Assembly: GCA_002402575.1 (NCBI GenBank)
Contig: DHGD01000149.1
Location: forward strand, 1 to 52,423
DNA length: 52,423 nucleotides
Source: Syntrophomonas sp. UBA4807
Lineage (GTDB): Bacteria; Bacillota; Syntrophomonadia; Syntrophomonadales; Syntrophomonadaceae
Direction of reading: 5' to 3'
This document shows positions 30,993-39,274 of the stretch, piece after piece. Each line of letters opens with the position of its first letter. Within the stretch, counting starts at the first letter, position 1. The notes under the pieces are model-generated. The model searched no databases and had not been told where the DNA came from. It saw only the letters and a list, made by a program, of their open reading frames with translations. The position numbers and the translations under genes are program-made.

Positions 30993-32123
30993 TTAATGAG
31001 TTCCGCCTGTGTTCTGCGTTTTTTCCACGGGACGCAGCGGTGCCGGTGCTTTCTTTTCGGCACCCAATGCCTGTTCACCCGTTTGGGCCTTGTCCTGCGA
31101 CTGAACCTCCTGAAGTTCAGCGATAAGCTGCTCAACCAGCTTGGTCACTTCCGGATCATCGTTTCTATTGGCGGCAGCATCTATGTCAGCAAGTCCTTTT
31201 TCATATTGATTGTCCATTAAAAAACACAGTCCCCGGGTATAATAGCTGGCTTGCAGCATATGCTCTTTTTCTATCGACACGGTCAGATCCTCAATTGCAC
31301 CGGGATAATTACCAAGTGACATTCGGCTTACCCCCCGATAATAATAAATGCCGTCGAAATTGTCGTCCTTTGCCATGGCCTTGGTGAGTGATGCCTCGGC
31401 TGCGGCAAAGTCAGAATTCTTAACGGCATTCAATCCGAACAGGTATTCAGTTTTAGCGTCGGGGCTGGTTTCCAGTATCTCTGCATACTGTTGGGCAGCG
31501 GCTTTATAATCCCCCTGGGTGAACTGAGCCTGGGCCAACAAGGCTCGTATGGCGGTGTCCTCAGGTCTGAGCTTGAGATAGGCATTGAGGCACTGGGATA
31601 AAGCTCCCATGTTTTCCCGCTGGGCATAAATCTGTGCTTTGACCAGGTAAATATCTGCTGCTCCAGGCGCCTCAGCCAGAGCCGCATCCAGACTCTTCAG
31701 TGCGGCATCATACTGCCCCAGCATAACCTGCAGACAGCCCCGCTTCATTAAGAGATCCACATAAAGTTCATGGCCTTCATTATTATATAGGGAGAGACAT
31801 TTCTCAATATTTCCAAGGGCATCAGCATATTCGGCTCGGGCAATCTGAGTACTGGCCAGGGTATAATAATCCCCCAGGGTGTGCTCACTGCCCAGAGTTT
31901 CCAGGTAGTCCATCACTCTTTGGGGAGAATTTTTATTGACATATTCAGTGTTGTCAGCCAGATAATTGACCGCCGCTTCAGATCTATCATCACTGCGGCT
32001 GATAGCTATCAGTGTGGCCGATTGCAGAACCATGGTAACAAACACTGTCACCACCAAAATGCCTGCAATTATGCGATAATGCCTGATGAAATAAAATTTC
32101 TTTACAGATTCCTTTATTGACAT
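30993..32123 (-). CDS. Membrane-anchored tetratricopeptide-repeat protein
   Basis: About 376 residues. One N-terminal hydrophobic segment (IIAGILVVTVFVTMVLQSA) anchors the protein, and the rest should lie outside the membrane if the usual positive-inside rule holds. The body is made of 34-residue helical repeats (for example YADALGNIEKCLSLY, YDAALKSLDAALAEAPG, YKAAAQQYAEILETSP, YPGAIEDLTVSIEKE), so it is a protein-binding scaffold. The tail is Pro/Gln/Lys-rich. I chose the ATG at 32123; a TTG 21 bases upstream is also open but has no ribosome binding site. It is the first gene of the operon whose second gene is the giant SLH protein, 62 bp downstream. A role in export or assembly of that protein is inferred from position alone. 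Confidence 0.8.
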   Translation of the reverse strand: MSIKESVKKFYFIRHYRIIAGILVVTVFVTMVLQSATLIAISRSDDRSEAAVNYLADNTEYVNKNSPQRVMDYLETLGSEHTLGDYYTLASTQIARAEYADALGNIEKCLSLYNNEGHELYVDLLMKRGCLQVMLGQYDAALKSLDAALAEAPGAADIYLVKAQIYAQRENMGALSQCLNAYLKLRPEDTAIRALLAQAQFTQGDYKAAAQQYAEILETSPDAKTEYLFGLNAVKNSDFAAAEASLTKAMAKDDNFDGIYYYRGVSRMSLGNYPGAIEDLTVSIEKEHMLQASYYTRGLCFLMDNQYEKGLADIDAAANRNDDPEVTKLVEQLIAELQEVQSQDKAQTGEQALGAEKKAPAPLRPVEKTQNTGGTH

Positions 32124-32183
32124 GCGTTTTTCTTTCTTGCGCAACGCATATATAGACAGAATATTCTGGAATTAAGATATATA

Positions 32184-32211
32184 ATTATAACATTATTCGC
32201 TGATATGTAAA
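32184..32211 (-). promoter_or_regulatory. Promoter of the TPR/giant-protein operon
   Basis: Minus-strand TTTACA (32206-32211), a 16-bp spacer and a perfect TATAAT (32184-32189), about 60 bp upstream of the TPR gene. Sigma-A type. Confidence 0.6.
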
Positions 32212-32223
32212 ACTATCCAAAGG

Positions 32224-32260
32224 AGGAAAACATAACAAATCCCGCGTGATGGGCGGGATT
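32224..32260 (-). terminator. Terminator after the cyclotransferase-like gene
   Basis: Arms AATCCCGC (32238-32245) and GCGGGATT (32253-32260) form a perfect 8-bp stem. On the minus strand a T-rich tract (GTTATGTTTTCC) follows, separating this gene from the TPR operon promoter. Confidence 0.65.
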
Positions 32261-32313
32261 AACGCTTTCTATCAGATGGTCTTCGCTGAGCTACCCAGGC
32301 TGCCCCGTGTAAT

Positions 32314-32673
32314 TTATAATTTAGCTATTATACCTCCCCAAACGTAGGCATAGGCTTCAATTACCTCGCCTGTTTCCAGTTCCACTTCAACTGTCTGACG
32401 GTTTATGGTGTTGCCGTTGTTAACGAAGAAATCCATTTTTTTAAGGGCAGTCTCATCCACCTCATATACTTCTCCCTGAACCGATCCGTCGGCTTCCACG
32501 GCCATACTATCCAGAGCTCCGAATATGTATCTCTTATAACCTCCGGCCACCGCTTTCGCCAGCGGCGTTTTCCCGCCCAGAAAATATTGATTATAACGGC
32601 CCCCGGTCATCATACTGCCATATACAAAGATCTTAATTACGCAACCTCCTCTCCTGTCTTGACGCCAAGTCAA
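32314..32673 (-). CDS. Gamma-glutamylcyclotransferase-like (AIG2/GGCT) protein
   Basis: Small protein of the GGCT/AIG2 fold, whose members act on gamma-glutamyl amines or peptides to release 5-oxoproline. The signature IKIFVYGSMMTGG near the N-terminus and the conserved acidic block EVYEVDETALKKMD are present, as is the late AYAYVWGG strand. The open frame begins at a TTG (32673), but the residues before IKIFVYGS are not family-like. A strong AGGAGAGGAGGT lies inside that extension, seven bases before an ATT codon at 32637, which would give a product starting exactly where relatives start. The true start is probably that ATT (107 aa), a rare initiation codon. Confidence 0.75.
   Translation of the reverse strand: MTWRQDRRGGCVIKIFVYGSMMTGGRYNQYFLGGKTPLAKAVAGGYKRYIFGALDSMAVEADGSVQGEVYEVDETALKKMDFFVNNGNTINRQTVEVELETGEVIEAYAYVWGGIIAKL
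32644..32655 (-). promoter_or_regulatory. Ribosome binding site pointing to an ATT start
   Basis: Minus-strand AGGAGAGGAGGT, the best Shine-Dalgarno in the neighbourhood, seven bases before ATT at 32637. No ATG, GTG or TTG is in frame at a suitable distance. Confidence 0.5.
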
Positions 32674-32915
32674 CTTGAGAATTACATTAAGCGGAGTTAA
32701 CTCATCTGAAAACTATTTTCAATAACATACTCATTCATTCCTGCCTAATAAAACGTTGTAAAGAAAGTTTCCCGTTTAATTGACTTGCCAAGTTGTTTCT
32801 ATAAATACAACTTTCCGCTATGCAGCACAGCTACAAATCATTAAGGAATACCGGTAAATAAAAAATCGCTCAACGAGAATACAGCAGTGGTTATCGTTTA
32901 TCATATTTACGATAT

Positions 32916-35900
32916 TCAGATGCTCTTATCCAAGCTTATCTTGAAACTTTGATAACTGTTCACCCATTCGAAACGAATGCTATCGCTTGTGGTCGCAGCC
33001 ACCGCCTTGAAGTGGAGCACGCCACATTTTATTTTCAATTTTTCTGCGTTGGTTAGGTCTTTCCATTCCTTCCTGAAATTGGTTTCAACAATAACGAAAA
33101 GCCTGTTACTGCTGGCATTATTGTTTTTATACACAATTGCCCAGTCCGGAGAATAACTCCCATATGGCGTATCAATCACAAAGCCGTTCCTTTTGATTTT
33201 CGTAAACAACAGCACGTCTGGATCGCCATCAAGACGCATTGCAAAATCATACTCGTTATCGGAATCCACCCGATAGAACTTATTAAGTGCACGGCGTTCA
33301 GATTCTTTGGTCTGATAGACCTTTTTCTCCTCTCTAAGCAAATGCTCGTCAATACTGTCGGGTGCAAAGAGCATCTTATCATCAAATTCGTAGCCGTTCA
33401 CAACCTCATAACAGCTTACTGCCTCAGCTTTGGCATCACTTAACTTCTGCCTGATAAACTTGACCACTAAATCAAGAATATCCTGATGGGAAAGCAGAAT
33501 TTTTTTCTTTATCCCCGCCAATATCCTTAAAATTGCCAAACGCGGCAGGTTGGTGCGGCACATTACGATGCTGGCAAGCTCTAAGTCATTTTTTTGAACG
33601 ATGTTATTCTTGGCATTGCTATCCAGAGTTTTCGTTGATGCGTCGCCCGCATCGATTTGCCCTTTTTCTTTAGCCAGCAGATCGGCAGTGGTGATCTCAT
33701 AAACGGCATTGACCTTGCGGGTGGCGAGTATGTCATTGATCTCCGTTACGCACTCGCTTATGAACCTGTCACTGTCAAAATTGAGGCGGTAAATCGTCCG
33801 TTTAGATAGATTCTTCGCAAGGCATCGGAAAGTCTTGAAAAATTTGTCCTCCGTTACAAAGGGATGTAAACCATTCTCCGCCGAATCATTGTCGCCATTT
33901 CTAATGTCGATTTTACTTATGCCTTTCTCGGCCATTAAGGTTATAAAACATTCCATAATTTTCAGGGCGTGTTCTTTCAGCGTTTGGTCTGAAAAAACCA
34001 CAGAATCAACTATTTTGTCTGCGTTTCGGGTCAGCATGTTCTTAATGTCTATTACTCTGGCAAGGTATAGTTCTTCACGAAGCTTATCCACAAGCTCAGG
34101 TGTTATCATATTAACGGGTATGCCAGCGCTTTTAAGCACAGCCAATAACAGCTCCGGCGTAGCCTCGTCTTTCTTGAAGTTCATTGAGTCATTGAAGTCC
34201 TTTTGCAGGCTGTCAGCAAAGTGAGCAAAATTATCGTTCGCAATGACAGTTAACTGGTTTATGCTTGAGTCAATACAACGGACCCCGTTTATATCGACAG
34301 CCAGGCGCAGACCTCTCCCGATTTCCTGTTTTTTAGCTATTTCACTTCCCCCATTTTTCAGGTTACAGATGATAAATACATTTGGGTTATCCCAACCCTC
34401 TCGAAGCGCTGAGTGAGAAAAAATGAAAGCGAGGGGTTCATCAAAGGAAATCAGTTCGTCTTTTCTGCGCAGTATGAGTTCAATTCCACGGTCGATATCC
34501 TCCTGCGATTTTGTTTTAACCTTAGCCTCCTCATCAGCGACGCTGCTGTCCCAATCCTCAATCTCTACGGCATTTTTGTTTTTGTCAACGGCAAAATAGC
34601 TCTCACGCACCTGGGCTGACTGCTCCGGCATAGTTAGAAATGGCATCTGTTGATTGTGCGTTTGGAACATCCGTTTGTATTCCTGACTGGAAATATACTG
34701 CTCGTATTCCTCATCGAATATGCGCAGGTACTCACCGCGCCCATCTTCTGCGTTATTATCTCGCACCTTAGAAACACTGTCTACAAAGAACAGTGTCAGC
34801 GCTTTGATTTTGTATCCTTTGTTTAAAATCATGGCCTGCTTTTTATAGTGGTTTTCAATAGCAAGCCGTATTTGAATGCGAATTGCCTCATTATCGGTTA
34901 TCTGGTATGTACCGCGGCCAATATATATTTCTTTTGCCGAGCCTCCCGCATCTATTTGCAGCGGCTTGCCCTTATACGGATCAACCGCTACGCGCCAGTC
35001 GGCATACTGTGGTAAACCGCTGGAAAGATCGTATAATGAAGCGCCGCCACGCACATCAAAAATTTCAAACTTGATGCCGTTACCTTGTTTCTGGCTGAAA
35101 ATTTCTATCCGCGCTTTTAAATCCCGGGTAAATTCGAGATAGCGAATATACGCAAAGTCTTTCGGGATGACGCCATTGACCGTCTTTATCTCAATATGTT
35201 TGACAAGTCCCCGCTTATACGCATCATACGAATTTAACCTGTACACCTGATTATAAAGATTTTTATGGGTTGCCGAGTAACGTAAGATAAACAATGGATT
35301 AAGTCCTTCGATTGCCTGCAAGGACTTAGACCTGTTTTTCTTGCCGCCCTCGATTTTTTGCGGCTCGTCAATGATGATAATGGGACGGAGGTATTTAATA
35401 TCTTCCCACAAAGTATGCCCGTGTTCGTCCTCAATGCGGATTTTATTTGTATCCTTATTAAATGCCTGTATATTTAAAATACAAACAGCAAGATCGTTTG
35501 CCTCTATGAAATTGCTTCTAATCTTCGTCAGATTATTGCTCTCGTAGATAAAGCTGTGTTTGGCTGGATCAATCCCATATATCTTCTTGAAGTGATCAAT
35601 CAGCATATCAATAGACTTTTCAACCCCCATACGTATAGCGATACTCGGCACGACTATCATAAACTTCCGGAAGCCATATTCCTTGTACAATTCCAGTATC
35701 GTGCGCAGGTAAACATAGGTCTTGCCGGTCCCTGTTTCCATCTCGACAGTGAAGTTGTTGCCAGGAAAAACAATTTTATCAGGATATAAGCTATTCTCAA
35801 GCTGGACTTTTCTAAGATTGTCTAATAGCCTTGTGTCTCCGGAAATCTCCGCATTGCGAACAGGATCGCCATAGGCAATATGTTCTATTCTGGTTATCGG

Positions 35901-36017
35901 TTGGTACATACCGCTTACCTTTTGCGGTAAACCTTCGAAAAGCCTGATAACTGAATTTACCGCGTCTAGCTGGTATTGCAGTTTATCGTCAAACTGGAAA
36001 GCTATTTTCTGCGCCAT
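32916..36017 (-). CDS. res: Type III restriction enzyme Res subunit (helicase/nuclease)
   Basis: A 1,033-residue ATP-dependent restriction subunit that, with Mod, cuts unmodified DNA after translocation between two recognition sites. Superfamily 2 helicase motifs are in order: Walker A METGTGKT (93-100), DEPQ box (217-220), YSATHKN, the SHSALREGWDNPNVFI block and motif VI QEIGRGLRLAVD near 570. The C-terminal PD-(D/E)xK nuclease region shows PD (957-958) and E978, but the expected lysine two residues on is Asn980 (VETNF where relatives have VETKG), so cleavage may be impaired. AAGGAGG precedes the ATG. It lies 13 bp after mod, so the two form one operon. Confidence 0.92.
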   Translation of the reverse strand: MAQKIAFQFDDKLQYQLDAVNSVIRLFEGLPQKVSGMYQPITRIEHIAYGDPVRNAEISGDTRLLDNLRKVQLENSLYPDKIVFPGNNFTVEMETGTGKTYVYLRTILELYKEYGFRKFMIVVPSIAIRMGVEKSIDMLIDHFKKIYGIDPAKHSFIYESNNLTKIRSNFIEANDLAVCILNIQAFNKDTNKIRIEDEHGHTLWEDIKYLRPIIIIDEPQKIEGGKKNRSKSLQAIEGLNPLFILRYSATHKNLYNQVYRLNSYDAYKRGLVKHIEIKTVNGVIPKDFAYIRYLEFTRDLKARIEIFSQKQGNGIKFEIFDVRGGASLYDLSSGLPQYADWRVAVDPYKGKPLQIDAGGSAKEIYIGRGTYQITDNEAIRIQIRLAIENHYKKQAMILNKGYKIKALTLFFVDSVSKVRDNNAEDGRGEYLRIFDEEYEQYISSQEYKRMFQTHNQQMPFLTMPEQSAQVRESYFAVDKNKNAVEIEDWDSSVADEEAKVKTKSQEDIDRGIELILRRKDELISFDEPLAFIFSHSALREGWDNPNVFIICNLKNGGSEIAKKQEIGRGLRLAVDINGVRCIDSSINQLTVIANDNFAHFADSLQKDFNDSMNFKKDEATPELLLAVLKSAGIPVNMITPELVDKLREELYLARVIDIKNMLTRNADKIVDSVVFSDQTLKEHALKIMECFITLMAEKGISKIDIRNGDNDSAENGLHPFVTEDKFFKTFRCLAKNLSKRTIYRLNFDSDRFISECVTEINDILATRKVNAVYEITTADLLAKEKGQIDAGDASTKTLDSNAKNNIVQKNDLELASIVMCRTNLPRLAILRILAGIKKKILLSHQDILDLVVKFIRQKLSDAKAEAVSCYEVVNGYEFDDKMLFAPDSIDEHLLREEKKVYQTKESERRALNKFYRVDSDNEYDFAMRLDGDPDVLLFTKIKRNGFVIDTPYGSYSPDWAIVYKNNNASSNRLFVIVETNFRKEWKDLTNAEKLKIKCGVLHFKAVAATTSDSIRFEWVNSYQSFKISLDKSI

Positions 36018-36030
36018 TTAACTAGCCTCC

Positions 36031-38118
36031 TTAGAGGAACTCCACCGTATAAGCTTTCTTATTTCCTCCGCTGTTTCGGGCTATGTAAGCTTCAAGGCGA
36101 CGTATCGTTTCGTCCTTAAACGCGATGTCATCATCAAACCCACTGTCACGTAACACATATTTAATAGGGGTAGGTTTTATGGCAGCCAGCGCCGCTACGA
36201 TATGAGAGGTTATTTTATTGTCAAGGCAAACAACGTATGCGTCCGCAAACCTGTAAGTGCGCTCTCCAATGCCGATCTTCTCCACTTTTGCCGATAGCGG
36301 TATGCCGCGTTGACGTAGCAAGATTTCATAAACTACATCGATATCCGTGAAGCCTGGCATAAAGTCTAGTTTGTCTTTGTCAGTCAACGGTGAATAATAG
36401 GGTGAGATCTCTCCCTGCTTAAGCGCTTGGCGCGTCCAGCGGATGTTAGTATCAGCAGTACGAAAAACTTTGAAACCGGTATCCGGTATTTGTATAGGCT
36501 CTTCACCATATTTTAGCTGAGCGTTTTTAGCTTCAATTTCTGCTCTTATCTTCTCGCCTGCGCGTCGAATACGTTCCTTGCCGATTTCTGATACATTATG
36601 AGGTTTGCCAATACTATCCAGAAAGTCTATCGCTTTTTTTATGAAAGTTTTTTCATCGCGCGGCGCCTTTTCATAGTTTATATCCAAATCCTCCCTAATC
36701 TGCACCATAATGAACTTTCTGTACAAATTACAGCTGTTTTCAGCGTTTAACTGCATAACTGCCTGGGCGGTAGTCGCAGACCCGGAGAAAAAATCGAGAA
36801 CGATATCATCTGCGCTTGTAAAAGACAACAAATGTTCTTTTACAATGCTGACTGCTTTGGGCGTATCGAACGGTATCCCCATTTCAGCCAGCATATCCGT
36901 ATCACTGCCACCGTAGTAGAGCAGGGATGGAATGTTCTCGTATATATTATCTTTCAGCAAATACTTGCGATTTGGTTGAGTGTTTTCATCTTTTCCAAAA
37001 ATAATTAAACCTCTATCCATCAATTCCTTCATAGTGGCAGACGAGTTTCGCCAACCCTTTGCGGGTACAGGGCATGGCTTCCCAGTTATGGGATGAATCA
37101 ACGGTATGAAATATTCGTCAGGAGCTTTTTTGTTGTTTGGCCAAGCCATTGAAACGGGACGATAAACATCTCCGTTGGCATCTATATATTTATAAGCTGC
37201 TTCACCGCCGCTTAGTTCTTTTTGCGCCGAAACCCAAACTTGGAACTCTTGATTTGCGTCGCCGAGCGTGAATGTCAATCCTATTTTCCTGAAAATCTGC
37301 TCTGCTTTTTTTAACATTGCATGGGCATTCTTCTTCGGTCGCAGCATCTTGCAGCTGGCTAAGAAAGATTCTTTATTTTTGGCAAACATAACTATGTACT
37401 CGTGCTGATATGAAATACCCCTTGCGTCGCCTTTGGGGTTGCGCTTGTCCCATATAATCGTACCCAATTCATTGCCATCGCCAAATATCTCAGTACATAC
37501 CTTTTGAAGGTTGGCAATTTCATGTTCGTCCATATTAACGATAATAACGCCATCGTCTCGAAGCAGATCCCTGGCCACATGAAGGCGCGGGTAAATCATA
37601 TTCAGCCAGTTGGCATGGTAGCGGTTACTTGACCTCTGGTTGATTACCATTCTTTCGCCATCCACGGTTTCACCCTCAGCTTCGTCGCTTTCGGTACGGC
37701 TCATAGTGAAGCTGTCACGGTACAAAAAGTCATTGCCGGTATTGTAAGGAGGGTCTATATATATCACTTTTACAGCTCCATGGTAATTCTGACGCAGTAT
37801 TTTCAGCACTTCGAGGTTATCGCCTTCAATGTAGATATTCTGCGTAGTCTCGGGATCCTTGCTGTCCTGCGAGACATATTTCAGTGTCCGCCCGTAAACA
37901 TCGGATTGTGCGGCGCGTTTTGCATATCGTTTGCCCGCCCATGTCAGTTCGTATTTCTCTTCAGTTAATTCCTCAAATTGCCCCAATACTTCGCGAAGAG
38001 CGGCAAAGTCCACCTGTTTGTCTTTAACTACGGCGGGAAACAGTTCCGCCAGGCGGCACAGATTTTCCTCTGGTTCGCTAAAAATTGATTGTGAAACGTA
38101 TTTATAAGCCACTCTCAT
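36031..38118 (-). CDS. mod: Type III DNA methyltransferase Mod subunit
   Basis: Adenine-N6 methyltransferase and specificity subunit of the type III system; it recognises a short asymmetric site and methylates one strand. Catalytic DPPYNTGND is at residues 122-130 and the AdoMet-binding block DFFSGSATTAQAV near 440. This order (catalytic motif first) marks the beta class used by type III Mod proteins, with the target-recognition region between them. Length 695 aa is normal. The ATG at 38118 has AAGGAG only one base away; the GTG two codons later (38112) has ideal seven-base spacing and is probably the real start. No simple repeat tract suggesting phase variation is seen. Directly upstream lies an IS3 relic, so the promoter is uncertain. 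Confidence 0.93.
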   Translation of the reverse strand: MRVAYKYVSQSIFSEPEENLCRLAELFPAVVKDKQVDFAALREVLGQFEELTEEKYELTWAGKRYAKRAAQSDVYGRTLKYVSQDSKDPETTQNIYIEGDNLEVLKILRQNYHGAVKVIYIDPPYNTGNDFLYRDSFTMSRTESDEAEGETVDGERMVINQRSSNRYHANWLNMIYPRLHVARDLLRDDGVIIVNMDEHEIANLQKVCTEIFGDGNELGTIIWDKRNPKGDARGISYQHEYIVMFAKNKESFLASCKMLRPKKNAHAMLKKAEQIFRKIGLTFTLGDANQEFQVWVSAQKELSGGEAAYKYIDANGDVYRPVSMAWPNNKKAPDEYFIPLIHPITGKPCPVPAKGWRNSSATMKELMDRGLIIFGKDENTQPNRKYLLKDNIYENIPSLLYYGGSDTDMLAEMGIPFDTPKAVSIVKEHLLSFTSADDIVLDFFSGSATTAQAVMQLNAENSCNLYRKFIMVQIREDLDINYEKAPRDEKTFIKKAIDFLDSIGKPHNVSEIGKERIRRAGEKIRAEIEAKNAQLKYGEEPIQIPDTGFKVFRTADTNIRWTRQALKQGEISPYYSPLTDKDKLDFMPGFTDIDVVYEILLRQRGIPLSAKVEKIGIGERTYRFADAYVVCLDNKITSHIVAALAAIKPTPIKYVLRDSGFDDDIAFKDETIRRLEAYIARNSGGNKKAYTVEFL

Positions 38119-38154
38119 TCTCCTTCGGCAGAAGCTTGAAACGGTAACAAAGTT

Positions 38155-38349
38155 TTATAATCCGTTCAGGATATTGTGGTTATTGGCATTACTATACCAA
38201 ATACAGCAAAAAATCCTCCAACAACCATGCTCTTTAACAAAGTCGCTTTTTCGGTGGGCTGAGCTTTTGGGATTTAGCTGGTAATTAGAAGCCACCTGAA
38301 TTAATGTATACTCCTCCTGAAGGAGTTCCAAGACCACACTGGCTTTAAA
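38155..38349 (-). pseudogene. IS3-family transposase OrfA remnant
   Basis: The frame reads FKASVVLELLQEEYTL, then IQVASNYQLNPK, then HRKSDFVKEHG, the helix-turn-helix of IS3 OrfA proteins. Only the start of OrfA survives; the C-terminal zipper and OrfB are missing. It sits just upstream of the type III operon and beside Fic and recombinase relics. Confidence 0.6.
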
Positions 38350-38494
38350 TTACGCTGTATAGCGATTTACCTTTCCGTGATTACATTTTAGCTTATTTTT
38401 AACGGCTTGGTGTCTCACCCTTGGCGAGTCTATTGCCATTGCTTCCACTCATAAGAGGAAATACCGGTGTTTTGCACCTAGACATCCACTGGAG

Positions 38495-38614
38495 CTGCGT
38501 ATGTTCATGATGCACTCCCATAATCTTCGCTGGTATTATCCTTTATGCACCCTAGTCTATCGGTTTAATCAAAACCAGGGCGTGAATTTCACGTATAATC
38601 CGTTCCGAAACAAT
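38495..38614 (-). pseudogene. Fic-family pseudogene fragment
   Basis: The minus strand reads VSERIIREIHALVLI, identical over 15 residues to the intact HTH-Fic gene at 51201-52118. After two stop codons it continues as IMGxHHEHTQ, matching IMGAHHEPPQ of that gene. DNA identity is high in both blocks. The catalytic HPFxxGNGRxGR part is absent. A relic of a second Fic copy. Confidence 0.65.
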
Positions 38615-38621
38615 AAACAGC

Positions 38622-38738
38622 CTCCTACCCTGACCAAATACGACGATTGTCAGGCAGCTGGCTGGGAAAGTCGCCGTCTACGAGAAAGAATTCGACCATC
38701 AACACAAGTCCGGCGTTACGGTGGGGGTGGAAACATGA
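38622..38738 (+). pseudogene. C-terminal remnant of a large serine recombinase
   Basis: The plus strand encodes TIVRQLAGKVAVYEKEF and then KSGVTVGVET followed by TGA. This resembles the extreme C-terminus of resolvase-type integrases (IVRxLIxKVxVYE....KSGVxVDVE). LTKYDD just before it is in another frame, so there is a frameshift as well as truncation. Points to a lost integrative element. Confidence 0.5.
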
Positions 38739-38765
38739 TAATACAGTTAAGTTCCTTATTGTTTC

Positions 38766-38793
38766 TTGACGCGCCATATTTAATGGTTATAAT
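38766..38793 (+). promoter_or_regulatory. Promoter of the HTH/hydrolase operon
   Basis: TTGACG (38766-38771), a 16-bp spacer and TATAAT (38788-38793), about 30 bp before the HTH gene. Strong sigma-A match. Confidence 0.65.
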
Positions 38794-38824
38794 ACTATTA
38801 TAGGCAACATTTAGGAGCTTTAAT

Positions 38825-39268
38825 ATGAAACAAACTTACTATACCGTAGACCAAATTTCGAAAATGCTAAACATCCACCCCAAGACTATCCAGCGATACA
38901 TTCGGGAGGGCAAATTGCGCGCAGCAAAGATTGGCAAGGGCTGGCGTGTCACCGGTCATGATCTCAGTACTTTCATCGAAACTGACAGTTATGAAAAGCC
39001 AGCCTCGGAAAAGCAGTCAGAGCGCAGTATTTTTGCTTCGTCTGTTATCGATATTTTTGTAGACGGAAAAGAGGATGCTATCCGTATTATGAATACGTTA
39101 ACAGCCTCCCTTAACGTCAAACCATCTGAATACGGACAGTCTTCGATGCATTCCCAGTATATCGAACGTGAAAATATGGTTCGTATCACATTATGGGGCG
39201 GCATCCGTTTTATGGCAATAATGATGGACACAATAGCAGCATTGGCAAAAATAAATAACGAGGAGTGA
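38825..39268 (+). CDS. Excisionase/MerR-like HTH DNA-binding protein
   Basis: A 147-residue protein. Residues 5-55 are a winged helix of the excisionase type (TVDQISKMLNIHPKTIQRYIR, then GKLRAAKIGKGWRVT). The second half (about 65-147) is a separate mixed alpha/beta domain (SVIDIFVDGKEDAIRIMNTL, ENMVRITLWGG) that I do not recognise; it may sense a ligand or dimerise. TAGGAG precedes the ATG. It is the first gene of a two-gene operon with the hydrolase six bases downstream, so it probably regulates that gene. Confidence 0.75.
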   Translation: MKQTYYTVDQISKMLNIHPKTIQRYIREGKLRAAKIGKGWRVTGHDLSTFIETDSYEKPASEKQSERSIFASSVIDIFVDGKEDAIRIMNTLTASLNVKPSEYGQSSMHSQYIERENMVRITLWGGIRFMAIMMDTIAALAKINNEE

Positions 39269-39274
39269 ATTAAT

